This document shows positions 25,601 to 37,539 of a stretch of DNA of 64,000 nucleotides, one piece after another; position 1 is the stretch's first letter; each line of letters opens with the position of its first letter. The notes beneath the pieces were generated by a model. That model searched no databases, was not told where the DNA came from, and was given only the letters and a program-made list of their open reading frames with translations. A program made the position numbers and the translations under genes. The stretch is taken from NCBI RefSeq assembly GCF_042242105.1, contig NC_092018.1, positions 26,344,167 through 26,408,166 of the forward strand, in the 5' to 3' direction. Source of the stretch: Pempheris klunzingeri (Eukaryota > Chordata > Actinopteri > Acropomatiformes > Pempheridae).

Positions 25601-28600
25601 ATAATAAAATCACATCCTCAGCATACCGGCACGGCATTCAGTGATCTATTTTAATAATATAGATCGACTGTGTTAATGATACACATAATACAGATTGTGG
25701 GAATTTTAAACAACGCTCTGTGACACCTCTGCCAGTTCTCCAGGTGTAAGCCTCTCTGTCCTGATCCCAGCCTCAAGCACAGCTGACCTGACAGCTCTCC
25801 CAGAGCTGCTGATGATGTGTTTCCTCGAAAACAAGGTCCAGGTTAAAAGTTGCAAAATCCATCCATCCAACAAGGCTACATTCCCACTGTGCCCGATGCT
25901 GTGCTACCTTCTGGCAAAAAGCTGTAAGGAGAAATGGTGCAGGACAGCCGGTGGCAAAAGGAAAGCTGCTGTAGTCATTCGTATTCCATAAGGAAAACCA
26001 GAGTGCAACCAACGCAGCGCCAAACAGAGGAAACAGAAGAGAGTACTGTTGTGGGGAAGTCAAATCCAGAGGGTAAAAGAGGAACGGAGAGAAAATGTGT
26101 CTCTCCTCGCCTTTTTCTGCAGGTACAGGCAGGTAGGGGAAAATGCGTCAGCAGTGCTGCTCTCTGTACTCAGCACTATAGGACTCACTGTCAAGGAGAA
26201 ACTGGGTGGAGAGAGGGAGTGTGGAACGGAGTCAGAGAGAGAGAGAGAGAATGGGAGGTCCCTGATTCAGAGCGGGAGGGAGAGGGGAGGGTGATATATG
26301 TTCTGCGGTGCTCTGTCGCTCCAGCCTAATTCAGTTGCAGGGCAAGACAGGGAAGCGATAGAAGCAAATGCAGAGGGACTGATGACAGACAGAAAGTGCT
26401 GCATATGTTGAATATGTTGTTACACAGCATCTATACTCATAAAACAGAAAGAGAAACCCAGAGCCAACATGGGGATGAGAAAGTGCCAGGCAATCAGATA
26501 GGAGCGAACACAAGTGCACCATCATGTTAGACAGAAAACTATAAATAGATTGATTAGACGAGCGTGAGAGAGAAGAGTGAAAGACAGCTGTGGCGCCACC
26601 AAAGAAGTGAGACTGTACGCTCATCAACCAGTCTGTCAGCGCAAAGCAAGAATCCCGACAGTCAAGTGGACGTTTGTTTAAATCTCACTCAGAGTCAGAC
26701 TCAAACAAAGAATAGTATCAGTAAACCCTTCTAACATCCTCATACATGCTCCCATCCTGAACTGGTCTCCGTTTATATGGTGGCAGTGAACTGGTCGCCT
26801 GTATTAAGCCACAGCAGGCGACACACTTCAGAGAGTTAACCTCAGAGTAAAGTGGGACAGGGGGGCTCATAAAAGCTGAATCGTTGTCCACATATGCCCC
26901 CTACAGGTAATCTGATTAGCTTTTTCTTTGAAGTGCTGTGCTAGAAGCAATGCTGCTGTGAGGTTCTCAGTTTCCAACATCACACAAAGTGACCGCCCTC
27001 ATGTACTCCTTGCCTTAAGATGGCTGCCCCTATCTGGGCAATAAGGACAAGGTAACACAATGAACATCAGCAGTATTAGTTATTATGTTATTCCTGTAGT
27101 GGTACCAAAAGTATATTGAAGTTTTACTAATACTCTGACTAAAACTTTAGTCAAATACGCAACTGATCGATCAATGGTGGGAAAAAAATCTATCTTGATA
27201 AGTGATAAATTGTTTGGATGATCTACCAAAGTGAAAAATCTACTGGTACACTTTTGGACTTGGACATAGAAAGTCATTATATTAGCTTGTGGGAAATCTA
27301 AATTTTAAATCACTTTATTGGCAGCAATTAATTAACTAATCTACAAAATGTAGTTAATAATTAAGTTTTTTTTATGAGATAAGTATCCTGTATACTGATT
27401 TTAATAGTCAGTCATTTAGATTAGATTAACAGAAAGGATCAAATACAAAGATAAAGTTATATCGCAAGAGGCATCTCACCACTGCTCCAAATTTCCCTTA
27501 CATTTCTCCTCCTGATACTAAAACGTCACCTTCTGGGAAGTGACTCATGGCTGCTCCCTCACTTCCTGCTTCATCAATGCTGACATCATCAATCTGAACC
27601 CAACCAGCAACCGCACAAAGGAGAAGAGACAGGATGTAGCTTAAGTGCACACCGTATACTGTAAACTGTACACATACATACTGTTAAACTACTGACATTC
27701 AGCATGGTGGCGAGGACGTACACATCTTACAGAGAAACATCACTAATAAGAGAATAGTGCTGGGACTTACCCAGAGGCACGGTGGAGTCAGGCAGCATGA
27801 CCACACGTACAACACAGCTCTCAGCACGGTGCCCATCTCTGCTCTGCCCCACTCACCAGCCTCAGACCCACCAACTTAAACCACTGATGTCACCACACAG
27901 CTCTGATCTCATCTGTGCGAGACTGAAGATGCTTCCGCTAGCAAATGCACTGACGGGAAATTAATCATATTGGATTCCAGCAAACACTGATGGCATCAAA
28001 CATCATTCGTGATTTTGGTACACGCTGAAGCCAAACTCTACTCAACCAAATCTATAAGTTGCATGTTTTCTGAGATTCTGCTCCGAGGTGTTTATTTTCA
28101 AAACCACGCAGTACATGTCAACATCTAAAATAGCCATGCTACAAGTATCTAGGTGTTATTATCTGTAGTTCTTCTAGCTGCTAGCATACTGAACTCATTA
28201 TGTCATATGTATAGATTAAGGATGTTTTTGCCACATTGTACAAATGAAAAAAAAAAAAAACACTTTTAGCATCTGCTCCTATACAGATGAATCACTGCAG
28301 CGCAGATACTTCAATTACAATGTACACATTTTTATAGTATGCAGTAAGTGGTTATACAGTGTAATGCAAACCATTCTGCTTGTTTAATCACATCGTATCG
28401 TATGTTTAGTAACTTGTTTTCCCACGATGGGACGAGGTCTCTAACCCAGTGAATCGTCCACCATGTACAATGGTTTCTGAGCTGTGACACCACGTTGCAC
28501 TCCCCAGAACAGTGCATACTCGTGTACATGATTCAACTACTGTGCTACTTTAAAAGGCTGCAGTAGTGAGGTTGATCGCAACAGTTTCACTACCAGCCCT

Positions 28601-31600
28601 CGGGCCGCTGTAACTCTTTTGGCTACTTTCAAACCAAAAACAACAGCAACGAGGAACCACTCTGACACCGGGAGGGTTGACGCTCACTAACTTAAACACA
28701 ACCACTAGATGGTGGTGGTGATCTTAAAGTCATGGTGATTTATTCAGAATGTGCAAAGTTAAGACACAATGTACTGTACTTCTGGATTCATAATCTCTTG
28801 GCCTCCAACTTGGGTCTATGATCACTAGTCTTAGTGACAAAGGTCCCCCTGAACCCAATCCTGATAAACACTGTACATGTTTGAATGCAGACGATATGTG
28901 TGTGTGTATCATTTGTAGAGTTTTTTTCAATATGCAGACAAATTTTAGCCAAACCAGTTCAAAATATAAGAAAAGAATAGATGTGGACTACAGCGTTACA
29001 AGAGACACAACAGATATAACCACTCAGCACCAAAGAATACAGTCACACAAATATTACGCATCTGCTTGGCTCCTTGACACATGATCATTACGGGCAGTTT
29101 CACTTCACAGCTTTCCCTGAAACATGTTGACAGACTTGTGATAAATGAGCAGTGAGGATGTGTAGTCATTAACCATCTGACACATCCAATGCTGAATTAC
29201 AGGCCTGAGAGTGTTTGGTTGCCACTTCCCTAGAACATGATGTGGGTTCGGTGGAGGCGAATCTGGGAGGCCGTGCCATCAACACTAGTCACCGACTCTT
29301 TACTACTTGAGCACAGCAGCATTGAGCTGTCAACTCTCAGTCAACTAACCGCATGCACACACTCGAGACACATAATATTGCTGACTCTCGCAGCACAAAC
29401 CCAAGTGCACACTCCGTGTCTCCACAGTGCTGTGTGAGAAACAGTCCAAATGAAAAGAGTGATATATTGTAATAATGGCCTCACAGTCAATCATCAAAGA
29501 GAAGCAAAGACACAGGCAGCAGTCTTAGATCTCATTCTGTTACATCTTTCCTGGAGCCCAGTTTTACTGCTGCAGGCTGACTCACCCAGCTGTAGCGGTC
29601 CTGCTCTCTGTGGGCGCTGCGACTCCTCATCCTGGAAAGGCTTCCCTCCAAAGCACTGCTTGAAGGGGCTGATCGGCGTGACACACTGCGAGACCGCATC
29701 CGGTTCAGCTCCTAAAACCAAATAGGGACCAAAGTGATAACCCTCTTCTGCATCACCTGACACATGTCTTCCCTGAACGCTCCCTGATCATCTTGACTGA
29801 CCCCATTCAGAACTACATTCAAACTTTCTGACTTTTTTCACGTGCTGATCTGTTGTTTATTGAGTCAGTTGTTTTCCCAACACTCCTGATATGCAGTGTA
29901 AATGCAAATTGGACACCAAATTTTTAACTGGTAAAATAGCACATTACACACAACTGTAGCAAAGTAATCATAAAGAAGAACATGGTCACTTTTCCATTTG
30001 CTCATACAGTGCAGTCTCCCGAGGAGCAGAAGTATGGCTTAACTAACAAGTCCGTTGAAATATCATGGCTACCTCCAACACATTTGTATAAAAAAGCCTA
30101 TGGTATATACACAGTGTGCATGTCTAGGTGACAAGATTCTTAAAATGCAAGAATCATGCAAAGCCAGAAGATATTAGTTCATGAACAACCCCCTTGATTC
30201 CCACCCGAAATTACTAATCCATGCCTCTGATAGTATTTTCATATACATTACCTGAGATCCCTGTGATCTCCTGTGGCTCCAACCCTCTCCCCTGCTGTCT
30301 TGCGGCTGCAGCTCTCTGGGGACCCATATCTGCTCTGCTTTAACACTGATGGAGACTTCTCCAGTTTTGGCCTCTGTCCCCGGAAAAGGGTCCAAGTGGA
30401 ACGGCTCATCCAGCACAGTAGACCAGTGCCTCTGTGGAGCCGGGTGGCGTTCCTCCTGCCTGACGAGGACTTGCTCTGGGCTGACCTTGTTGGCAGTTTT
30501 TCGGGGTTCGGCTACAGGTTTGTCCACAGACATCTCAACAGGCCGCAGCTCCCACGGGTCCTGAGGGGACACTGTCCACACTGGACTTGTGAAACCTACT
30601 GAGGTCTGCGGTGGCACCTTCCAGCTGATATCTCTGTCAGGTGTGGGCTGTAATCTAGCTCCAAACCCAGCATCTATGCCCTGAATGCCAGAAACAATAA
30701 ACAGGTCTTTACTGGGGGAGAGCTGAGCTTGAGATGTGAAAGAGTCTATGTCAAGGATGGCGGGTTTGTAAGACTCCTCTGCTCTCAGAGATGGCTCCTT
30801 CCATCGTGTTGCTGGGTCGCTGCGCTGAGCAGCAGCCTTGGAAAAAGGGTCATTTCGGAGCACAGAGTCCAGATCCACCACTTTAGGCCTGAGAGGCGAT
30901 GACTCCAACCTTGCCCTCTCCTGTTCCTCTTTCTTCTGCCTCTCTTTCAGTCTCTGCCTCTCTGCTTCTTGCTGTTTGACTGTCTGTCTCATTTTTTCTG
31001 CCTCCTCCCTTTCCAGCTTCTCCCTCAGTCTGCGTTTCTCGAGCTCCAAAATTTGCTGTCTGTCCCTTTCTGCCTGCTTTTGCTTTTCAAACTCCAAGAA
31101 CTGTCTTCTCTCCATCTCCTTGAGTCTCTCCAACTCCTCCTTCCTCTGCCTCTCCTTGTCCACTTCTCGTTGTCTCAGCCTCTGGTTTTCTAATTCCTGT
31201 CTCTCCAGATCTAGCTGTCTCTGCCTCTCCCTTTCTAAATCTCGCTGTCTCTGTCTCTGCCTCTCCAGCTCTTTCTGCTTTTCCCTCAAAATGTCTTTCT
31301 GACGCTCCCTCTCCATATCCCTTTGCCTTTCTTTATCGATCTCTTTCATCCTCAGCATTTCCTGTTCTAACGCCATCTGCTTTATCTTCTCTGCCTCCTC
31401 TCTCTCCATCTTCTCTCTGAGTCTCTGCTTCTCCAGCTCCAGGACCTGCTGCCTCTCCTTTTCTCTCTGCTTCTTTTTCTGAAACTCTAAGAGCTGCTGT
31501 CTCTCCAGCTCTTTAATCCTCTCCAGCTCTTCCATTTTCTGTTTCTCCTTTTGGATTTCCAGAAGCTGTCTTTCCTTGTCCAGCTCTCTCTGCCTCTCTT

Positions 31601-34600
31601 CCTCCCTTTGTCTTTGCCTCTCCTGCTCACGCTGTCTCTCCCTTTCCTGCTCGCGCAGTTTCTCTCTTTCAATCTTTTTTTGACGCTCTAATTCTCGACG
31701 TTTTTCTTTCTCCAGCTGCCGTTGCCTTTCTCTTTCCAGTCTCTCTCTCTCCAATTCTTGCAGTTTCTGTTTTTCAAGCTCAATCTGTTTCTGCCTTTCC
31801 AGTGCGCGTTGTTTCTCCTCAAACTCCTGTTTCTCCTTCTCGAAGGCTTTCTGTCTTTGCCTCTCAAATTCCCTTTGCATCTCCCTCTCCTTCATTCGTT
31901 CAAACTCTAAATGTGCTTCTCTCTCCATTTCCAGCTGTTTCTGTTTCTTGTTTATCTCAATCTCTTTTATTTTTGCCATATGCCTTTCTGTCTCTTTTTT
32001 AAGTTCTCTTTTCTTTTCAACTTCCATTATTTCTTCTATCGTCTGTCCATCCAACACTGATCTGTCCTCTTCGCGTGAAATGTGGCTCCTCATCATCAAC
32101 TCCTCAATTTGATCTTGAGATTTACCAAAGGCTTCATTCAATGATGGATTCCTCCTTACTGGGAGCATCTTCCCTTGAGAGCTGCCCAGCGCAGACCTCA
32201 CAGAGAAATCATCAAAGCCCATGTCCCCTGTGCTTGGTCCTGCATCTGCAGGAGAAACGGGCTCCTGCATTTGACCAGTCAAAGCAAAGTACGTTGCCCT
32301 GGGTTTGGTCTGTTCTTCTGCCTGCAGCATTTTGAAACGTTTGGGCGCTGCAACCACTTCCTCCTGTTCCGCCTCTCTCTGCCTGTCTCTGTCTTTATCC
32401 AAAACCACTTGCCCTTCCCTTTGCGATTCCTTGACCGTCCCTTTCTCCATATTTGCCTCTTGGCCTGTAGCGGTCCACTTCTGCAGCGCTCCGACTCTCA
32501 GATATCGATGCTGCTGTTCTGGCATCTCAGCCAAAGCTGGTTCACCAGTCCTCTCTGCCACCGGCCTGCTCCCTTCTGAGCGCCGAGAGCGCAGCGTCAT
32601 GGCCTTATCCTCCCGCTGAGCTGACGGGACGTGCTCACTCACTGCCCTGCTCTCTTCCACCGCCTGCACGGTATCAAAGGCATGCAACACCCGCATGGGG
32701 CTTGATGGAGATAGTGGCTCTCTGTAGGTGGCGGTGACCAGAGTTTCCCCATCCTCACGGTTTCCTTTATAAAATGATGAGCTGCTGGGCAAATTCTTGG
32801 CCTTGTCTGCAGGCTTGCCTTCGTCCATCATCAGTACGTTGTGCCTCTCCACAACATTTTCAAACAAGGAAGCTCTCACTGTCTGTACGTCACCGGTGGG
32901 ACCGCTTTCCCTGGAAGTGGTGCCAAACGTCTGTCCCGCCTCGGGCCCTTCAGGCGTGGAGGCCTTTTTGAACTGCTCTTGGGAATCTTTTAAATCCGCA
33001 AAGGTCCTCTGGTCACTAGGGGTGAAAGCCGACTCTTCAGTCTAAAAAAATTCAGAGATATACAGAAAACTGTTGAGTGATAAGCTTTGATTTGCTTTCA
33101 ACATTAGAACACTAAGCAACAATAAATATGGATAATGATCCAAAAGAGATAAAAGTTTTAAAAACAGACTCTGAAGTGACACACTTTCTACTACAAAACC
33201 AGAGAGCAGAACAAATGTGATTTGGCAACAGAACAAGAGAACAAACATCCAACAAAGTTCTTTAAGTGACTGAGTGAACAACTGTCAACGTAGGAATGGT
33301 ATCCCCTTGTTCTATGCTGGCCTCATAACAGTGGGTGTGGTGCAGAGCAGGTAATCAAAGCCTCTCTGTGTTGACCTTTTCCCAGTGATCCTCTCTGCCT
33401 GTTTCATAACTGGCAGCCACCGGGGATGATTAATGTCCCGGCTATCTTAGGTTTCACAGCTTTGTACATCTATGGCAGTGACAATTCTTTTGCTTTGATG
33501 CCCCATTTCCTCTGGGGAAATTTTCTTCTAAACGCAGGCAGACAGAAGTCAACAGCATGTGTGAGCAGTCTTAGTTCTCTTAATATTGTATTTCACCATA
33601 ATTCACGTATTCATAGTGAGTATATAGGCGAACAGTTTAGCAATCAACTTCTTGTTTTGTCTTTTCTTCTCTTTGCTATGTGCCGTGGCTTTTATTTTGG
33701 CAAGGGATGGCAAGAAACACACTAAAGTGAGTCTCTGCTTAGACGACAGCACGTGAAAGCTTTTCTCAGCATTAAGCTGTAACAGCTTTTCATTTGTATT
33801 TGCATTTCCCTGTTTCACATAAACTAAGCCCAACAGAAGCCAGTTCATACAAAGCTTAGTCCCTTTCTTACCATCCTCTGAGGATCTTTGCTGATGTCAA
33901 GGTGTTCTGCTGCCTCACTGAGGGAAACACTGCTGATGTCTGGCGACCTTTCGGATGAAAACCTGATGAACATACATCACGCGACACAAAAGCAATGTGT
34001 GACAATGAAGCTCCTGGGCAATGACATGGGACCAAAGCAAGCAGAGGAGACATGAAGAGCAGCTCTTACCTTTTAGTCAGGTCAAGGGGCAAGGGGCGGG
34101 GTCTCAGCGGTGGTTTCGCAACAGGGCTCTGAGTTGGTGTAGTGTCCTCTGTCAGCTGCCTGATGAGCTGTTTAACACCCACTGCTGGTTCGGTTTCAGG
34201 GACTGGCTGCACTGGAGAGTGAAGGTCTGACCCCTGGCCTGTGGCACCTGCCCCAGGAAAGGAGGACGAATCGAGGAGGAGGCTGATACGTGACTTGATG
34301 CTGGCCGCGCGCTTATCCTCATCAGCCTCTTTAATGGTCATCTCCTCTGTCTTTTGATTGCTTTGGTCTGAGACAGCAGCCTTGGCTCCACCATCAGGAC
34401 TTTGTGGTGTGATACTTTTAGGGGTTTTCTCCTGCTCTTTCCTCTGTGGCAGTGCCCTCTCCTCCGGAGTGTTCTCCTTCATATTTACCTTGGGAGTTTT
34501 ACGGTGCAGTGAAAGACCTATAGACTCAAATTTGGACGTGAGATCGGCTGAAAGTGGCCGTCTCCCAGTCCAGCGAGGGGCAGGAACAGGTGTTTCAGTC

Positions 34601-35397
34601 TTGGCTGGACTGTCAAGGAAAATGGCTGATACAGGTCTGGGCCTGGAGCCTCTGGGCTGGGGTCGCAGTTGTACTGCTGCCTCAGGTTTAGCTTTTTCCT
34701 TTTCCTCTTCCTCCTGCCCTACCTGAAGGAGAAAACCCATGGACTTTGCTCTGGTAATGGAGGCCCCACCCTTGCTGGATGTGATCTGGTCGTTATCGTC
34801 CTCCTTCTTAGTGGATCCAGACCATTCTGCAGCTGGAAGTTTTTTAAGGCTCCTGGAATAGGCCAAGCTCGACGCACCAGGTTTCTGCCTCTCTGCTTGA
34901 ACAGGAGGAGTGGGTTTACTGGGGTCTCCGGGGCCGAGAGGAGGGACAGGTTTAAATGGCTGGACTATTGGCTTGGTTGTTTGCCCGGTGTTCAACTTAG
35001 ATGTTTTAAAGGAGGTGGAGGCAGGTCGGTTGGGGTTGGTTGAAGCCGGCCTGGATTTGCCAGTGGCAACTGGTTGCTGTGGTTTTGGACTGCATGGTAG
35101 CTCTGGTTTGTATCCAGCAAGGCGAGTGGACTCTGGTCGGGGCTTGGCTTGGGGCTTAGGGGCAACTATGGGCTTAATAGTGGGGTTTCTCTCCACAGCA
35201 AAGGGTTTTGGAGTGAGCCGTGGCTTGGGACCTGGGACAGGCTTGTTAGGTTCTGGAGTGATGATATGGGGTTGGGTGATGGAAGGCATCTCCATGAGGC
35301 TCTTATTGCTGGAGTCAGTTAGGGGACTTAGGTGAAGTCGTCCTCCCACCACTGTCCTCCCTACATCCCCGGTCTGAACCTCCACCTGAGCAGCCAT
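16673..35397 (-). CDS. kiaa1671: KIAA1671 orthologue (tankyrase-binding C-terminal domain-like protein)
   Basis: A poorly characterised cytoplasmic/junctional protein whose C-terminus belongs to the family found in TNKS1BP1. Ten coding exons join without a phase break: 34070-35397, 33872-33962, 30252-33041, 29586-29711, 19084-19199, 17722-17887, 17429-17588, 17164-17300, 16866-17008, 16673-16748. They give 1710 residues; the human protein has about 1800. The start MAAQVEVQTG resembles human MATRVEVGS. Residues 1-440 are Pro/Ser/Lys-rich and probably disordered. Residues about 808-1186 are an almost unbroken Glu/Arg/Lys/Gln helix. An SR-rich patch is encoded by exon 4. The C-terminal part includes TEDWLYRDTT and ends WLKELKSKKRLSQYENES. 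The gene lies next to crybb3 and crybb2, as in human 22q11.23. Assignment rests on synteny, architecture and the conserved ends. Confidence 0.88.
17888..19083 (-). other. KIAA1671 intron between 19084 and 17887
   Basis: AT-rich intron with an A-run near 18430. No exon candidate is seen. Confidence 0.6.
19200..24691 (-). other. KIAA1671 intron downstream of the alternative first exon
   Basis: About 5.5 kb. It holds an A-run near 19956-19970, a GAT microsatellite near 22863-22880 and a possible eroded repeat tail near 23030. An exon-like frame at about 21571-21660 was considered and rejected. No nested gene is seen. Confidence 0.5.
23030..23056 (+). repeat. Possible LINE/SINE 3'-tail remnant
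   Basis: TTTCTCCCAGTGGGATAATA followed by AAG resembles the conserved end of several fish non-LTR retrotransposons, where a CCC-AGTGGG-AATAAAG word precedes short tail repeats. No body of an element is recognisable upstream, so this is a weak call. Confidence 0.25.
24692..24964 (-). CDS. kiaa1671: Alternative first coding exon of KIAA1671 (short isoform)
   Basis: This 273-nt open frame starts with ATG (MEYLGDKLSVAHSQMSGW) and runs exactly 91 codons to a good donor, GCT|GTAAGA, in phase 0. The next KIAA1671 exon (19084-19199) also starts in phase 0. The upstream exon at 29586-29711 likewise ends in phase 0 and can skip this one. No convincing acceptor precedes it, and the nearest CAG would put the frame out. 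I therefore read it as an alternative first exon with its own promoter, giving a protein of about 356 residues: this 91-residue Arg/Ser-rich head plus the tankyrase-binding-type C-terminal domain. The end of the exon has RSRESIRRFSLRS-type basic repeats, likely phosphorylated or membrane-binding. The conserved look and exact phase support a real exon. Confidence 0.6.
24965..29585 (-). other. KIAA1671 intron upstream of the alternative first exon
   Basis: About 4.6 kb. It contains a (GA)n tract near 26230-26251 and an A-run near 28247-28261. The part next to 24965 would be the promoter of the short isoform, but I cannot point to a TATA box. No other exon is supported. Confidence 0.45.
30978..31535 (-). 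repeat. kiaa1671: Internal duplication in the charged helix of KIAA1671
   Basis: Two 53-residue segments about 131 codons apart (31372-31535 and 30978-31141, approximate ends) align without gaps and agree at 38 of 53 positions. The shared pattern is EELER-KE-ER, then LEF, then RQQ-LELEK-RLREK and EREEAEK. It is a coding duplication inside one large exon. Confidence 0.75.
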
Positions 35398-35412
35398 CTT
35401 CTTCAACAGCAC

Positions 35413-37174
35413 CTTTAATCAAAAAGAAAAAAAGGTTCCCCTCAGAATAACAAAACAAAAACTGATCAATGGCTATTTTTAATCATCAAGGTGGTCACCC
35501 ACAGCACTACATAATGCAAACTCAAACTCATTACTAGCATCGTACCACCCACGCTACCTAGCCATTACTGTGGACTTGTCTTGGGAGTGCCTGAGTAAGA
35601 GAGATAGTTACACAGTGTTATTGATCACTTTAGCAGGCTAAAGCACACATGACAGTTGTAGTAGACAGCTGAATGTGGGATGATATAATTAATCAGTTTA
35701 TTGTCATTAACATTCACATTAATACGCCTTTTTCATGAAACATTTTGACATATCACAGTAGGAAAAGCACAGGAGTAAATAACAAAATCAATCATGGCTG
35801 AATTCCATTTTGCTGCTTTAGTTTGAGGGTCCTTCTCTTGTGTGTGCTGACTCGCTGTCACACTAGTGTGACACCATTGTTAATGTTATTAGTAACACCA
35901 GTGCTTTTCTTACTATGACAAGTCAAAAAGTGTGCTGTGAAAAAGGCCTGTTAAAGTTAACAATCCAAACTGTACATTGAAATTATGAAATATCAATTTA
36001 CACAATTAGCATTCTTATACTAATTAATAAACCAATGAATATTCTATAATTTCCTACAAATAAGAACCTCTTCAACAATGACTGCAGTCAGTGCTGATAG
36101 GACCAGATACACTTTGTTTATCCCATTGTAAGCTGTTGATACACACCACAAGGAGCACAGAGCAGGTGAAACTAAATGGGATGCAGTAATAATTTATTAC
36201 CAACTACACCTGCTTTTTTTTTTCTTTTTTTTGCAATGACATATGAAAAGGATGTGAAAAAGGACAATCGTTTTAGCAGCAGATCCGTGGCGATAAGTTC
36301 CAGGTGTTGTTGGTGAGCTCAAGTTGCAATGATTATTTTGATAGCTAATTAACTGTGCTTCCTTATTACTTTAACATACACTACATTTGTTTGGCTCTTT
36401 CAGTAGAAGAGGTGTTACAATATGTTAGCCCACCCCACTATGTTGCTTTATATTTACAAAACAATGTTCAGCATTTTTGCAATTTGATATACTGTACGTA
36501 TATTATAGCTTAATGTATTCTGAATGTCAGAAATCAGTGCACCCTGGGATCAGTTACAATATCAGCTTAACTTGGCAATTTGGGCTTTGTTATAAAATCT
36601 ACATTAAAGATTACATAACTAATAGTAATCTAATAAATCAATTTATACATTATGTGTATCACTAGGCTGAATTACTGCAGCGGTGATTAGGACTGTGTAC
36701 CTTTAAGGTGGATCCTGAGACATGGGAAGGGCTGTCCACTGTACAATATGATTGTTTCCTTTTCATGCTGTAACACAGGCCTGTCAGGCTTAGACAGTGA
36801 ATAGGGGATTCCACTCCAATCTCACGTCAGATTGCCATTTAAGATTCAGCTCTTTGCCTATTGAACTTTCACGTTTATCTTAAACTGACTAAAAGGAAGC
36901 TTAAGAACGAAGACGGGATAACGGCAGATCATCTGACTCTGTTCCTTTGACACGCTGTGAAGATAATCTGTTTTATCAGTTGTTTCTATAGTGAGAACAG
37001 TGACAGACAACAGCACAACTGAAGCATTTCTGTGTTAGCCCTTTAAGAGGCTCCCTCGTCACATCTGATAATGCTTTCCACATGTTGCTGTGCTGACATA
37101 CTTCACAATACAGGCAAGCAGAAAGAAATGACACACTGGATCAAACTGCTGCGAATAATCCAGGCATATCTTAC
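35413..37174 (-). other. KIAA1671 intron between leader exon 2 and the first coding exon
   Basis: AT-rich, with a T-rich run near 36210-36230. No exon is seen. Confidence 0.5.
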
Positions 37175-37268
37175 CTGACTAGATGTCAACCGCCTGCCGT
37201 AGAGCTCTGGCTTTTGTTGGAACCGAGCAGCGATGTCATATCACACGGGAGGAAGGACGTGAAGGAGC
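37175..37268 (-). other. kiaa1671: Untranslated leader exon of KIAA1671 with a short uORF
   Basis: On minus, TCTTAG precedes base 37268 and CAGTCAG|GTAAG ends the exon at 37175. It holds a complete upstream frame, 37186-37239, of 17 codons plus TGA (MTSLLGSNKSQSSTAGG). If used, this would lower initiation at the main ATG. Confidence 0.5.
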
Positions 37269-37508
37269 CTAAGAGGAACACACTTTGTGTCAACAAAGCA
37301 CACAAGCTCTTCACCCATCAAGGCTGCTGAGGTCAAGGCTGTGGCAGACAAAATCACAGCCGAGCTACCACGAGGCTGTCCATAAGCTTCTCCACAGTGG
37401 TGTTCTCACGCCTCCACATAGGAGCAAATAGACGATAATGTTTACACTGACACAGACTTGAGTCAACACGGTCACACCCATACGCTCGAGCCGATGGCAC
37501 ATGCCCAG

Positions 37509-37539
<31 letters not shown>

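Noticed and set aside
30838-31302. Long plus-strand frame rich in Ser, Leu and Cys
   Set aside because: It is the complement of the charged-helix coding exon of KIAA1671; the composition follows from the Glu/Arg/Gln codons on the other strand.
34669-35335. Plus-strand frames of 120-140 codons
   Set aside because: Shadows of the first coding exon of KIAA1671, which has conserved start, donor and phase.
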